Source of the DNA: an uncultured bacterium
GTDB taxonomy: Bacteria; Cyanobacteriota; Vampirovibrionia; Gastranaerophilales; Gastranaerophilaceae
Reading direction: 5' to 3'
Length of the DNA: 64,000 bases
NCBI GenBank assembly: GCA_902797985.1
Contig: CADBUZ010000001.1
Location: 522 to 64,521 of the forward strand
The notes under the pieces were generated by a model. The model was not told the origin of the DNA. It saw only the letters and a program-made list of their open reading frames with translations, and did not search any database. Each line of letters starts with the position of its first letter. The first letter of the stretch is position 1. The position numbers and the translations under genes were made by a program. Positions 45,898-55,006 of the stretch are shown here, one piece after another.

Positions 45898-47367
45898 ATG
45901 AATTTAAGTGAATTAATAAGCGAAGTTAACGTTAAAGAAAAATATAATTTTGAAGATGTAAATATTGAAGGAATCTCGTACAACTCGAAAACAACAAAAA
46001 AGGGTGATATATTCGTATGTTTAAGAGGGGAACACGTTGATGGGCACAATTTTGCAGAAAATGCTGTAACTGCAGGTGCAGTTGCGATTATGTGCGAAAC
46101 ACATCTTGAATTAAACGTGCCTCAAATCATTGTAGCTTCAACTGAACAATCAATTGCTCCGTTAGCAAATGTTTTTTATAACAAACCTTCAAAAGATATA
46201 AACTTAATTGGGGTAACCGGAACAAATGGTAAAACAACCGTTACACATTTAATTCAAAGAATTATTGAAGCTAATGACAAACCTTGCGCTCTTATCGGGA
46301 CATTAGGGTATAAATTATCATCAAATGGGGAATACAAAGAGGCAAAACACACAACTCCGCAAGCTCCTGAGCTGCAACATACTCTAACTGTTATAAAAGA
46401 TGAAGCAAAAATCAATTATGTATCAATGGAGGTTAGCTCACATTCATTAGTTCAAAATCGTGTAGGCGGTTGTCAATACAACTGTGGAGTATTTACTAAT
46501 TTAACTCAAGACCACCTTGATTACCACGTGACAATGGATAGATACTTTGATGCAAAAGCTCTTTTATTCAAACGATTAGGAACAAATGATATTGCAGTAA
46601 TAAACAAAGATGATTTATGGGCAGATAAACTCATTTCAACACTTGCAGGTGGGGTTAAATTATATACTTATGGAATAAAAACAGATGCAGATATAAAAGC
46701 AAAAAATATAACATTTTCACCTAAAGGAGTAAGCTTCGAATGCATTACCCCTAAAGGGACATATCCTATAAACCTTTCAATGAACGGTATGTTTAGTGTT
46801 TATAATGTACTTGCAGCCCTGACAGTTGCTTATTCATACGGATTTGACATTGAAAAATCCATAAAGATATTAGAACCGCTAAAAGGTGTTGCAGGAAGAT
46901 TTGAAATAGTTGTTCATCATCCGTTGGTAATAGTAGATTATGCTCACACTCCTGACGGATTAGAAAACGTTTTAAAAGCAGCTCGTGAAATCACTCCTAA
47001 AGATAGTAAGCTGTTATGTGTATTCGGATGCGGAGGGGACAGAGATGCTACAAAACGTCCTAAAATGGGTGCTATTGCTGAAAAATTAGCAGATAAAGTT
47101 ATTGTAACAAGTGACAACCCAAGAAGCGAAGATCCTCAACAAATTATTACAGATATATTAACAGGCTTCAAATCTGTTAATGATGTAGTTGTTGAACCTG
47201 ATAGAGGGAAAGCCATTGAATATATAAAAGAACTTGCAAAAAATAATGATGTGGTTGTTATTGCCGGAAAAGGACACGAAGATTATCAAATCTTAAAAGA
47301 CCGAACTATTCATTTTGATGATAGAGAAGAAGCCAGAAAAGTCTTTGGGGTTACTGTCGGAGTATAA
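45898..47367 (+). CDS. murE: UDP-MurNAc-tripeptide synthetase, meso-DAP adding
   Basis: 489 residues. Adds the third amino acid to UDP-MurNAc-dipeptide in the cytoplasm. P-loop GVTGTNGKTTV (about 104-114), central-domain MEVSSHSL and ligase residues are intact. DNPRSEDP carries the DNPR motif that marks meso-diaminopimelate specificity, agreeing with asd and dapB here. AGAGGGG precedes the ATG. nagA begins 7 nt after the stop. Confidence 0.97.
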   Translation: MNLSELISEVNVKEKYNFEDVNIEGISYNSKTTKKGDIFVCLRGEHVDGHNFAENAVTAGAVAIMCETHLELNVPQIIVASTEQSIAPLANVFYNKPSKDINLIGVTGTNGKTTVTHLIQRIIEANDKPCALIGTLGYKLSSNGEYKEAKHTTPQAPELQHTLTVIKDEAKINYVSMEVSSHSLVQNRVGGCQYNCGVFTNLTQDHLDYHVTMDRYFDAKALLFKRLGTNDIAVINKDDLWADKLISTLAGGVKLYTYGIKTDADIKAKNITFSPKGVSFECITPKGTYPINLSMNGMFSVYNVLAALTVAYSYGFDIEKSIKILEPLKGVAGRFEIVVHHPLVIVDYAHTPDGLENVLKAAREITPKDSKLLCVFGCGGDRDATKRPKMGAIAEKLADKVIVTSDNPRSEDPQQIITDILTGFKSVNDVVVEPDRGKAIEYIKELAKNNDVVVIAGKGHEDYQILKDRTIHFDDREEARKVFGVTVGV

Positions 47368-47373
47368 TTTACA

Positions 47374-48288
47374 ATGAAAACAAAATTATTGATAGAACCA
47401 CATATTCATGGATGCTTTGGGGTAGATTTTAATAAGGCTAAAGTAACTGAAGTTCTTGATGTAGCAAGAAAACTTCTTCTTCAAGGAGTAGGAGGATTCT
47501 TCCCAACACTTGTTACTGATAGCATTGATAACATTCGACGTCAAATTGATATAATTAAACAAGCTTCACAGGAACAAACATTTGATTGTGCAAAAATCTT
47601 GGGTATACACTTAGAAGGGATTTTCATAAATCCTGAAAAGAAGGGAATACACAACGAAAAACATTTTAAAAAATTAACCATCTCTAATTACAAAAAAATA
47701 GAAAATGATTTTATAAAAATAGTTACTCTAGCCCCTGAACTTGATGTTGATTTAATTGAATACTTAAAAGAAAAAGGAGTAAAAGTACAAGCAGGTCACT
47801 GTATAGGTTCTGATTTATCAAAATGCGACGGGGCAACGCACCTTTATAATGCAATGAAAGGGATTAGTCACAGAGAAGGTTCTACCGCTCTATCAGCTCT
47901 TTTGGATGATAACATTTACACAGAAGTAATAGCAGATGGGGTTCATTTATCTGATGAAATATTAGATTTAACTTTTAGAACAAAACCTGTAGATAAAATT
48001 ATATTAATAAGTGATGCCCTACCTATCACATATAGTGATTTAAAAGAAACTGTATTTGCAGACTCTAAAATATACTATGACGGAATAAAAGCAACTTCTA
48101 AAGATGGAACAATAGCAGGAAGTACAACGTTAGTGCCCGAAATAGTTAAAATATTAGGGCAAAAAGGAATGTTTCACCCGCAATTCATTGATAACACCTA
48201 TAATTATCTGGGAATTGATTATCTTGGAGATATTGAATGGGACGAAGATTTCAATATTATATCAGTTTCAACCCTTCAAACATATTAG
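47374..48288 (+). CDS. nagA: N-acetylglucosamine-6-phosphate deacetylase, short form
   Basis: 304 residues against roughly 380 for most NagA. The amidohydrolase barrel motifs are present: PHIHGCFGVDF, HLEGIFINPEKKGIH, QAGHCIGSD, THLYNAMKGISHREG and the catalytic Asp in ISDALP. What is missing is most of the small beta-sandwich domain formed by the two termini. Deacetylates GlcNAc-6-P for amino-sugar recycling into peptidoglycan. Sits 7 nt after murE, which fits cell-wall recycling. Confidence 0.85.
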   Translation: MKTKLLIEPHIHGCFGVDFNKAKVTEVLDVARKLLLQGVGGFFPTLVTDSIDNIRRQIDIIKQASQEQTFDCAKILGIHLEGIFINPEKKGIHNEKHFKKLTISNYKKIENDFIKIVTLAPELDVDLIEYLKEKGVKVQAGHCIGSDLSKCDGATHLYNAMKGISHREGSTALSALLDDNIYTEVIADGVHLSDEILDLTFRTKPVDKIILISDALPITYSDLKETVFADSKIYYDGIKATSKDGTIAGSTTLVPEIVKILGQKGMFHPQFIDNTYNYLGIDYLGDIEWDEDFNIISVSTLQTY

Positions 48289-48310
48289 TAATTTAACAAC
48301 TGTAAATAAT

Positions 48311-48338
48311 TTGCCAAAGTAAAAATTATTGGTACGAT
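48311..48338 (+). promoter_or_regulatory. Promoter of the histidine kinase gene
   Basis: TTGCCA (48311-48316), 16-nt spacer, TACGAT (48333-48338), then six bases to the ATG. Leaderless start likely. Confidence 0.5.
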
Positions 48339-48344
48339 AGTAAT

Positions 48345-50003
48345 ATGGCTAAGATATTATTGGTTACGGATGATAAAAAAATAGAAACCGTTGTTCAAAC
48401 AACACTATTAGACCACGAGTTTTTAATTTCAACAGACGGAGTAACAATACTTGATATAATGAAAGTTGAAGCTCCTGATATTGTTATGTTTGATTCAGAT
48501 ACGAATATTGATTTAAAACAGATTTATAGGAAATTAAAAGACTTCCAAACAATCATTATGCTTGTTATGGGAGAAAAAGAATTCCCGCCGGAAATAATAT
48601 CTACAGCCCATTTATTTATATCTAAGCCTATCAATCAAATATTATTAAAATCAACAATAGATTCAGGTTTAAAAGTAAGAAAAAGCATGGCAAAATTGGC
48701 TAAATCCAATAAAGAACTCGCAAACAGTCTATATCAATTAAACGTCTTGTACAATTCAAGTTCTCGGCTTGCAGGAAGTTTAAGCAGAGACAAACTTATT
48801 GACGAAATGAACGAAGGGTTAGATAAAGCACTAAATTCGAATATATCATGTACTTTGTCTTTTAAAGATAATAGAACACCTGTCCTTTTAATAAATTCCA
48901 ATTATAAACTATCATCAAGACTAATTGAAGCTTTAAAATTGAGAGCTGTTTTGAACTACAAAAACTCTAATATTGATGAAACAGAAATTTTCGGAATTGA
49001 TGAAATAGAAGTCGAAGAAACCGTAAAACATTCAATTACGGAATATGATTTTGAAATATTAAATTATCATAAACTTCTTTCATACATTACGGTTGATGAC
49101 AAATGTTACGGATACTCAGAAATTTTTAGAGAAAAAGAATTCTCATCAGATGATTCAAAATTCTTTCAAACTCTTGTTAATCAAGTAACTCTGCCTTTAA
49201 AAAGCGCTATTTTATATCAAGAAATTGCTCAAAAGAACAAAGAATTAGCAAGACTTGAAAGGTTAAAATCTGAATTTATATCTATTGTTTCGCACGAGCT
49301 AAAAACCCCGTTAACCTCAATAAAAAACTCACTTGATATAGTATCCGGAGGTAAGACAGGTGAAATTACAGAAGCTATGAAAAAATTCTTAGATATGGCT
49401 AAACGTAATGTTAAGAAACTTTCAAAAATCATTAATGATTTATTAGATATGTCTAAGATTGAAGCAGGGAAAATGGATTATACCTTTAAAACTACTTCTG
49501 TTGTTCCTGTTATAAATGATGTTGTTATGAACTTATTTCAAATAGCAACACAAAGAGACTTAAAGCTCAATATAAGAACAATCGGCGAATTAAAAAATGT
49601 ATATGCTGACACAGACAGAATTGAACAGGTTCTAACGAATTTAATATCAAATGCAATAAAATTCACTCCTGATAAAGGAACAATTGATATCTCAGCAAAG
49701 ATGATAAATGCAGAAGATATAAAAGTTGAAGATTGCTTTAAATCACAAATTTCCCAATTAAAAGGAGAATATGTACAGATATGTGTATCTGACCAAGGCA
49801 TAGGAATCGAAAAAGATAACCTTATCCACGTTTTTGATAAATTTGAACAAATTGAAAACTCTCTATCAAGAGAAGTTGGGGGCTCCGGACTGGGATTATC
49901 CATTGCAAAGCAACTAATATCTGCTCATAAAGGAGCTATTTGGTGTGATAGCATTATAAATAAAGGTTCTTCCTTCTATTTTGTTCTTCCTGTTGTTAAT
50001 TAA
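48345..50003 (+). CDS. Receiver-GAF-like-histidine kinase
   Basis: 552 residues. An N-terminal receiver-like domain (1-115) keeps the acidic pair (Asp9/Asp10), a candidate phospho-Asp50 and Lys94, but the usual Thr/Ser switch residue is missing. A GAF-like region (about 130-290) and a short coiled coil lead to the HisKA domain with His317 in SHELKTPLTS. The HATPase domain has an N box (NLISNAIKF) and G boxes (DQGIGI; GGSGLGLSIAK). No membrane segment, so a soluble sensor. No partner is adjacent on this strand; the CheY-like gene nearby is divergent in position and on the other strand. Confidence 0.9.
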   Translation: MAKILLVTDDKKIETVVQTTLLDHEFLISTDGVTILDIMKVEAPDIVMFDSDTNIDLKQIYRKLKDFQTIIMLVMGEKEFPPEIISTAHLFISKPINQILLKSTIDSGLKVRKSMAKLAKSNKELANSLYQLNVLYNSSSRLAGSLSRDKLIDEMNEGLDKALNSNISCTLSFKDNRTPVLLINSNYKLSSRLIEALKLRAVLNYKNSNIDETEIFGIDEIEVEETVKHSITEYDFEILNYHKLLSYITVDDKCYGYSEIFREKEFSSDDSKFFQTLVNQVTLPLKSAILYQEIAQKNKELARLERLKSEFISIVSHELKTPLTSIKNSLDIVSGGKTGEITEAMKKFLDMAKRNVKKLSKIINDLLDMSKIEAGKMDYTFKTTSVVPVINDVVMNLFQIATQRDLKLNIRTIGELKNVYADTDRIEQVLTNLISNAIKFTPDKGTIDISAKMINAEDIKVEDCFKSQISQLKGEYVQICVSDQGIGIEKDNLIHVFDKFEQIENSLSREVGGSGLGLSIAKQLISAHKGAIWCDSIINKGSSFYFVLPVVN

Positions 50004-50018
50004 CAATGCAAAATACTT

Positions 50019-51401
50019 CTAAGCTAAATATTTTTCAACTTTGTCCTTATCAAACACTTCAATACTATCTTTTGAGTGTATAAATACAATACAAGAAATT
50101 AATGATTTAAAAGATTGAAAGTCTGGGTAAGATAATTTTTCTCTTAAATCCGTCATATTATTCGCTAAAAATTCCGTAATTACGGTTTTATTATTATAAA
50201 CAAGCTCTGATAAGTAATCCAATCCATGTTTTGATTTTACCCCTTCTATATAAACAATATCCGGAGATTGAAATTCTATAAACCTTAATGCTTTATCAAG
50301 ATTAAACCCAACATTTTCATTTAACTCACATTGATTTACATTTCTCAAATCATATTTTGATATAGATTCTATTGTCATAATATTTTTAGAAAACTTGACA
50401 GCTTCCAGTAAAAGTGAATATATAACGTGAGTTTTTCCACTCAACTGAGCACCACAAACTAAAATTATTCCTGCATCTTCTAAAGATTTATGCAATATTT
50501 GTTTTTGTCTTTCATCATGAATAAGTTGCCCAAGCTCCATTGGCGGCTTATATATTTTAAGAGCAATTCTTTCGCCAATAATTGTTGGAAACGCTGATAT
50601 ACTAGCTATTAAAGTTATTTCATCAACTTTAAAGCAAAGCTTACCTAACTGCGGAACCTCACTCACAGATGGATCCAGGTTTGATAACATTTTTAACTTT
50701 GAAACAAATGATGAAACTAATATATACGGAATAGTTCCCTTATTTTCAAATCTGTTCTGTTGTTTAAAAATAAGATTCAACCCTGTATCAGACTGTTCAA
50801 AATATAATTCATGAACATTTTCAATAATTGCTTGTTTTAATATTGCTCTTATAATTTTTTGTATATGTTCTTCACTTAAATCTTCACTATGGAGCTCATC
50901 AGTCCAATCAAAACCGCTATCTTTTGCTGATGTATATATTTTGTCAACAGTATCAGGAGTATTATAATATTCATCTATTTTGGTCAATATTCCTGCCTCT
51001 GATGAAATTACAGGTTCAATTGAACATTCAGCCGTTTCTATTATCTTATCAATAACGAATAAATCTAACGGATCAGCCATAGCTACTGTTAATACATCTT
51101 CTATTTTAAACAACGGAATTACATTGTATTTTCTTGCATCAGCAAAATTTATATATTTTAAACATTTTGGATCAAGAGAATAATCTTCCAAATTCACATA
51201 AGGTATATGCAATTTTTTCTCTAAGAATTTTAATAAAGTAGCCTCATCAAGAATACCGGAAGATATTAATGCCTGCCCAATATTTATACCTTCTGCAGAC
51301 GCCAATCTTTGAGCCTTATCTAAAATATCATATTCAACAAGACCATCTCTAACCAGCTCATATTTTAATTTTTCTAACGTTTTATTTGTTATTGTTTCCA
51401 A
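50019..51401 (-). CDS. GspE/PilB-like protein with degenerate ATPase motifs
   Basis: 460 residues. Residues 10-70 look like an MshEN/GspE N-terminal domain (IGQALISSGILDEATLLKFL). The ATPase part keeps Walker A GAQLSGKT (317-324) and Walker B Asp381. However, the GEIRD segment reads EGVKS, the Asp box TIEDP reads TIESI, and the His box has no TLHTN counterpart. No zinc CxxC motif. It is therefore probably impaired or regulatory rather than a working pilus motor. The start appears to be TTG. It lies 21 nt after the CheY-like gene, so a phosphorylation-controlled switch is a reasonable guess. Confidence 0.8.
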   Translation of the reverse strand: METITNKTLEKLKYELVRDGLVEYDILDKAQRLASAEGINIGQALISSGILDEATLLKFLEKKLHIPYVNLEDYSLDPKCLKYINFADARKYNVIPLFKIEDVLTVAMADPLDLFVIDKIIETAECSIEPVISSEAGILTKIDEYYNTPDTVDKIYTSAKDSGFDWTDELHSEDLSEEHIQKIIRAILKQAIIENVHELYFEQSDTGLNLIFKQQNRFENKGTIPYILVSSFVSKLKMLSNLDPSVSEVPQLGKLCFKVDEITLIASISAFPTIIGERIALKIYKPPMELGQLIHDERQKQILHKSLEDAGIILVCGAQLSGKTHVIYSLLLEAVKFSKNIMTIESISKYDLRNVNQCELNENVGFNLDKALRFIEFQSPDIVYIEGVKSKHGLDYLSELVYNNKTVITEFLANNMTDLREKLSYPDFQSFKSLISCIVFIHSKDSIEVFDKDKVEKYLA

Positions 51402-51422
51402 CTCAACTACCCTATACTATAC

Positions 51423-51785
51423 TTATGCTAAATATTCTTTTACTTTATTTACAACAAAATCAATATCAAATGGTTTTGTAATATATTCGTTAGCACCCGT
51501 TTCTTCTCCAATCAACTTATCTTCTTCTTGAGAACGAGCCGTTAACATTATTATTGGAATATTTTTATATTTATTATCAAATTTTAAAAGACGACTAATT
51601 TTATAACCGTTCATTTTTGGCATCATAATATCTAAAATTATTAAATCCGGAATAACTTCTTTAGCAGTTTTTAAACCATCTTCCCCATTGAAAGCAGTAT
51701 AACATTCGTATCCATCAGCTTCAAGCACAAACTTTAAACTTTCGACAATGTCTTGTTCATCATCAACAATTAGTACTTTCTTCAT
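51423..51785 (-). CDS. Single-domain response regulator (CheY-like)
   Basis: 120 residues from the ATG at 51785 with AGAGGTG upstream (an in-frame GTG at 51794 is less likely). Acidic pair VDDE, phosphoacceptor Asp in LIILDIMMPKMNGY, switch Thr in IMLTA and Lys in ITKPF are all intact. There is no output domain, so it acts through protein contact. The next gene on the strand is the GspE-like protein, a likely partner. Confidence 0.93.
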   Translation of the reverse strand: MKKVLIVDDEQDIVESLKFVLEADGYECYTAFNGEDGLKTAKEVIPDLIILDIMMPKMNGYKISRLLKFDNKYKNIPIIMLTARSQEEDKLIGEETGANEYITKPFDIDFVVNKVKEYLA

Positions 51786-51806
51786 AACACACACCTCTTT
51801 TTCAAT

Positions 51807-51835
51807 ATTATAACATGTTTTATAAGGTTTGTCCT
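51807..51835 (-). promoter_or_regulatory. Promoter of the response regulator unit
   Basis: On the minus strand AGGACA (51830-51835), a 17-nt spacer, then TATAAT (51807-51812), about 21 nt before the ATG with an AGAGGTG site between. Confidence 0.55.
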
Positions 51836-51871
51836 AATTATTGCGTGAACTTAACGAATAAAAAACTAAAG

Positions 51872-51902
51872 AAAAAAAACTCGGTTTATATATTAAACCG
51901 AG
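51872..51902 (-). terminator. Intrinsic terminator after the branching enzyme
   Basis: 9-bp stem (51880-51888 with 51894-51902, TATAT loop); on the minus strand it is followed by a run of eight T. Directly downstream of the GH57 stop. Confidence 0.85.
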
Positions 51903-51923
51903 CCTTTTATCTATTAATTAATA

Positions 51924-53648
51924 TTAGTCAGTATATAGTGGTGCGAGTTTTTTCTCTTGTTGAGGAATCACACCTTCTTCAATTGGTAAATACACTCTGT
52001 AATCTATTACAGGGAAGCAATTATCAATTGATTCAATTTCTTGCAATTTCGCATCATCAATATTACCGGACTCAATCATATCAGCAATTGTGCTAAATCT
52101 TTCAACATGTTCGTTAAATCTATCAGTTGCATAATCTTTAGCCTGCCAAGTTGTAATCAAGAATGGCCAGTCAGAACTTTGCAACAACAAGTTTTCTCTT
52201 GCCATCTGATTTAACGCTCTATGTAACAACTTGTCGTCCGGAATATTTTCATATTTTGCTACAATCTCAGTAATACGTTTTTCACAAGAATGAATAATTG
52301 GCCACATCCATTCTGTAAGGTGATTCATCCATACATAGAAGTGACCACCTTGTCCCCAAGAACTTTCAGGAATTTGAATAGCTTCTTTTGGAGGATGTGC
52401 TTTGATATATTCACCTGCTGTCATTCTTTCTATATCAGGAATATATTGATTGAATTTCTTAATTACTTGCTTAATAAATTCAACCCCTTCAAACCACCAG
52501 TGACCGAACAACTCAGTATCAAATGATACCATAACAAGTCCTTCTTCACCGTTATGAGCTTTCTTATAATCATTTAACAAATGATAAATCAAAGTTGTAT
52601 AGTGATCCGAGTTTTCATTAATTTTGTTAAGCGCCAATACCGGATCATATAACATTTTATCGCCTAAATCTGTAGTAGGTGAAGTTATTCTCCAATAGTG
52701 CATACCTGATTTATCATCACGTTTGTGGAATTCTCTAAACACACCGTCACCAGGGTAACCGTCAGCAGCAGACCATACTTGATAACCTGCTCTATCATTT
52801 CTACCCATAACTGCAACTTGTGCATCAGGAAGCCAATATGCTGAATATGTATCATATCCTGTAGCTTCACGTTCCGGTAACGGAATATACTCTATATTTC
52901 CATACACGCCAATTACACGTCTGTTTCCAATAGAATTACCACCTTCTATCACGTGTGATTCTGTAAAGAAATATTCAATATCATTATTTTGAAGAGTTAC
53001 TTCAATTGCAGGTCGCCAATGTTTTTTACCATCTTTCCCTACAAATTCATAACCTTGTCTATACGCACATTCAGGAAGCCAAGCACCCATTGCTTTATGT
53101 CCAAACAATCTTTTTGTTGTATCTTGACCAACTTTAAATTGAGCATTCAAATTATTGTCAGTAGCTAATAATGGTGAAAAACCATGGGTTGCACCTGATG
53201 TTGTTATTTCAATACATCCTAAATCTTGATACTTTTTGAAATATTTTATTAAATTCTTTTCATATTTATTAACGAAATCATCTCTCAATTTATTCCATAA
53301 ATCAAAATAATATTTAGCTAAATACTTCAAATGTTGAGAATGAGGAACCTCCGGATCAGGATATCTTTCTAAATCTTTTGATACTGCTTTAATTTGAGCA
53401 TCAATATATTTAACAAAACCTTCTTGTAAATGTTCATCATTAAGCTGCTCAGCAAGAATAGGCGTAATACCTACTGTTAACTTTGCTTTTATCCCTTCAT
53501 CCCACAGTTCAGAAATTGCATTCAATAACGGAACGTATGTTTCTGCCATACATTCATACAAATTTTCCTCACCAAATGGCCACATACCAGCTTTTCTGTA
53601 ATATGGTAAATGACTGTGTAACATAAATACGAATTGCCCTACTGACAT
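51924..53648 (-). CDS. GH57 1,4-alpha-glucan branching enzyme-like protein
   Basis: 574 residues from the second ATG (GGAGG sits 6 nt upstream of it, inside the first four codons of a longer frame). GH57 motifs: HSHLPYY at 11-17, the nucleophile Glu in WLPECAYRQGYE and the acid Asp in SFDTELFGHWWFEG. The C-terminal helical domain (DUF1957) with WPFLITTWQAKDYA is the branching-enzyme type. Introduces alpha-1,6 branches into glycogen. Monocistronic, with its own terminator; functionally close to the GH13 protein in this window. Confidence 0.92.
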   Translation of the reverse strand: MSVGQFVFMLHSHLPYYRKAGMWPFGEENLYECMAETYVPLLNAISELWDEGIKAKLTVGITPILAEQLNDEHLQEGFVKYIDAQIKAVSKDLERYPDPEVPHSQHLKYLAKYYFDLWNKLRDDFVNKYEKNLIKYFKKYQDLGCIEITTSGATHGFSPLLATDNNLNAQFKVGQDTTKRLFGHKAMGAWLPECAYRQGYEFVGKDGKKHWRPAIEVTLQNNDIEYFFTESHVIEGGNSIGNRRVIGVYGNIEYIPLPEREATGYDTYSAYWLPDAQVAVMGRNDRAGYQVWSAADGYPGDGVFREFHKRDDKSGMHYWRITSPTTDLGDKMLYDPVLALNKINENSDHYTTLIYHLLNDYKKAHNGEEGLVMVSFDTELFGHWWFEGVEFIKQVIKKFNQYIPDIERMTAGEYIKAHPPKEAIQIPESSWGQGGHFYVWMNHLTEWMWPIIHSCEKRITEIVAKYENIPDDKLLHRALNQMARENLLLQSSDWPFLITTWQAKDYATDRFNEHVERFSTIADMIESGNIDDAKLQEIESIDNCFPVIDYRVYLPIEEGVIPQQEKKLAPLYTD

Positions 53649-53899
53649 TTTTGCCTCCATGTTTTTAGTGTTTCTACATAAGTATTATCGTATACAATTA
53701 GTAACATAAGTATAGTATAAATGTTTAAAAAATATAATACTTTAGAATTAGTTCTGGCGAATAATGTTACAATACTTAACGTTTCATGCGAAATATCATG
53801 GATATAAAAAATATGATTCTACTAAAATATAATAAAATTGATATTTTATCATATGTAAAATATTTTAAAAAATTTATTACAATATATTTTTGTTAAGGC

Positions 53900-53905
53900 T
53901 ACAAT
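53900..53905 (+). promoter_or_regulatory. -10 element for the DUF2229-type gene
   Basis: TACAAT lies 24 nt before the ATG, with TGGAGG at 53911-53916 in between. The rest of the 53649-53929 spacer shows only AT-rich sequence. Confidence 0.4.
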
Positions 53906-53929
53906 ATTATTGGAGGTATTGAAGAACAA

Positions 53930-55006
53930 ATGGCAAATGCAGTTTCACAAGATAACACAATAGGGATTCCAAGAGGAATGTCATATTATGAACATTATCC
54001 TTTTTGGTACGGCTTTTTTAGTGCATTAGGGATAAAAGTTATTCTATCCGATAAAACTACAAAACAAACTGTTTCAAAAGGAGCAGCTCTTGTTGTTACT
54101 GAAACTTGCTTACCTATAAAAATCTTTGTAGGACACGTTGTTGAACTACTTGAAAAAGGAGTTAAGCGAATATTTGTTCCATCTATTCAATCAATTGCTC
54201 CAAAAATATATAACTGTTCGAAAATAAGAGGGCTTCCTGATTTAATTAGAAATATTATAAAAGAAGATTTTGAACTAATTGAACCTACAATAGATAAATC
54301 AGAAAAAAATCAAGGTTTCTATGAGTTGTTAAAAGGAAGTGTCAAATGCTTTGGAATTACTGACTTTAACACAATTAGAAAAGCATCTAAGGAAGGCTGG
54401 AAATTATATAATATATTTCAAACGATGATGCGAAACGGAATTTCATACAAAGAAGCACTTAAAAATGCTTTAAATGGGAAAGTTATTCTAAAAGAAGACG
54501 ATGCAGAATATCCTATTAATGTTGCATTAGTTGCTCACGGATATGATGTATATGATGATCAGGCATCTATGAAAATTTTTGATAAATTAAAGAAAATGGG
54601 GGTTAAAGTATACTCTGCAAGCCAGTTAACTGATGAACAAAAAATAGAAGGTTTAAACACTCTCAATCAGAAAATGTATTGGGCAAATGAACTCGATATG
54701 ACAGGTACTGCAGGACACTATTTAAAAGATAATAATATTGATGGACTTATAACCGTTAACTCATTTGGATGTGGACCTGATTCGCTTATGATTGAAAAAA
54801 TCGTTAGAAAAGCAAAAGATTATAATAAACCGTTATTATGTTTAACAATTGATGAGCACACAGGCGAAGCAGGATTCGTTACTCGTTTAGAAGCTTTTGT
54901 TGATATGCTATATAGAAAAAAACATATTATTCAAGGTAAAACCAAATCTGAATCTAACAAAACATTTACACCTCAAACAAATATTTGCGAAACAGTTGTT
55001 AAATAA
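53930..55006 (+). CDS. Acyl-CoA dehydratase activase-related protein (DUF2229-type)
   Basis: 358 residues. IGIPRGMSYYEHYPFWYGFF and VTETCLPIKIFVGHV match the DUF2229/COG3580 family, which occurs in or beside 2-hydroxyacyl-CoA dehydratase activases and shares the dehydratase subunit fold. Cysteines in TETCLPIK and NSFGCGPDS could hold an Fe-S cluster. NIDGLITVNSFGCGPDS and DEHTGEAGFVTRLEAF are typical. No activase ATPase domain is fused or adjacent, so its role is open. Convergent 8-nt overlap with prmC. Confidence 0.8.
   Translation: MANAVSQDNTIGIPRGMSYYEHYPFWYGFFSALGIKVILSDKTTKQTVSKGAALVVTETCLPIKIFVGHVVELLEKGVKRIFVPSIQSIAPKIYNCSKIRGLPDLIRNIIKEDFELIEPTIDKSEKNQGFYELLKGSVKCFGITDFNTIRKASKEGWKLYNIFQTMMRNGISYKEALKNALNGKVILKEDDAEYPINVALVAHGYDVYDDQASMKIFDKLKKMGVKVYSASQLTDEQKIEGLNTLNQKMYWANELDMTGTAGHYLKDNNIDGLITVNSFGCGPDSLMIEKIVRKAKDYNKPLLCLTIDEHTGEAGFVTRLEAFVDMLYRKKHIIQGKTKSESNKTFTPQTNICETVVK

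Noticed and set aside
44080-50003. Full division and cell-wall (dcw) cluster
   Set aside because: Only the PBP-murE pair is present; murF, mraY, ftsW and murG do not follow.
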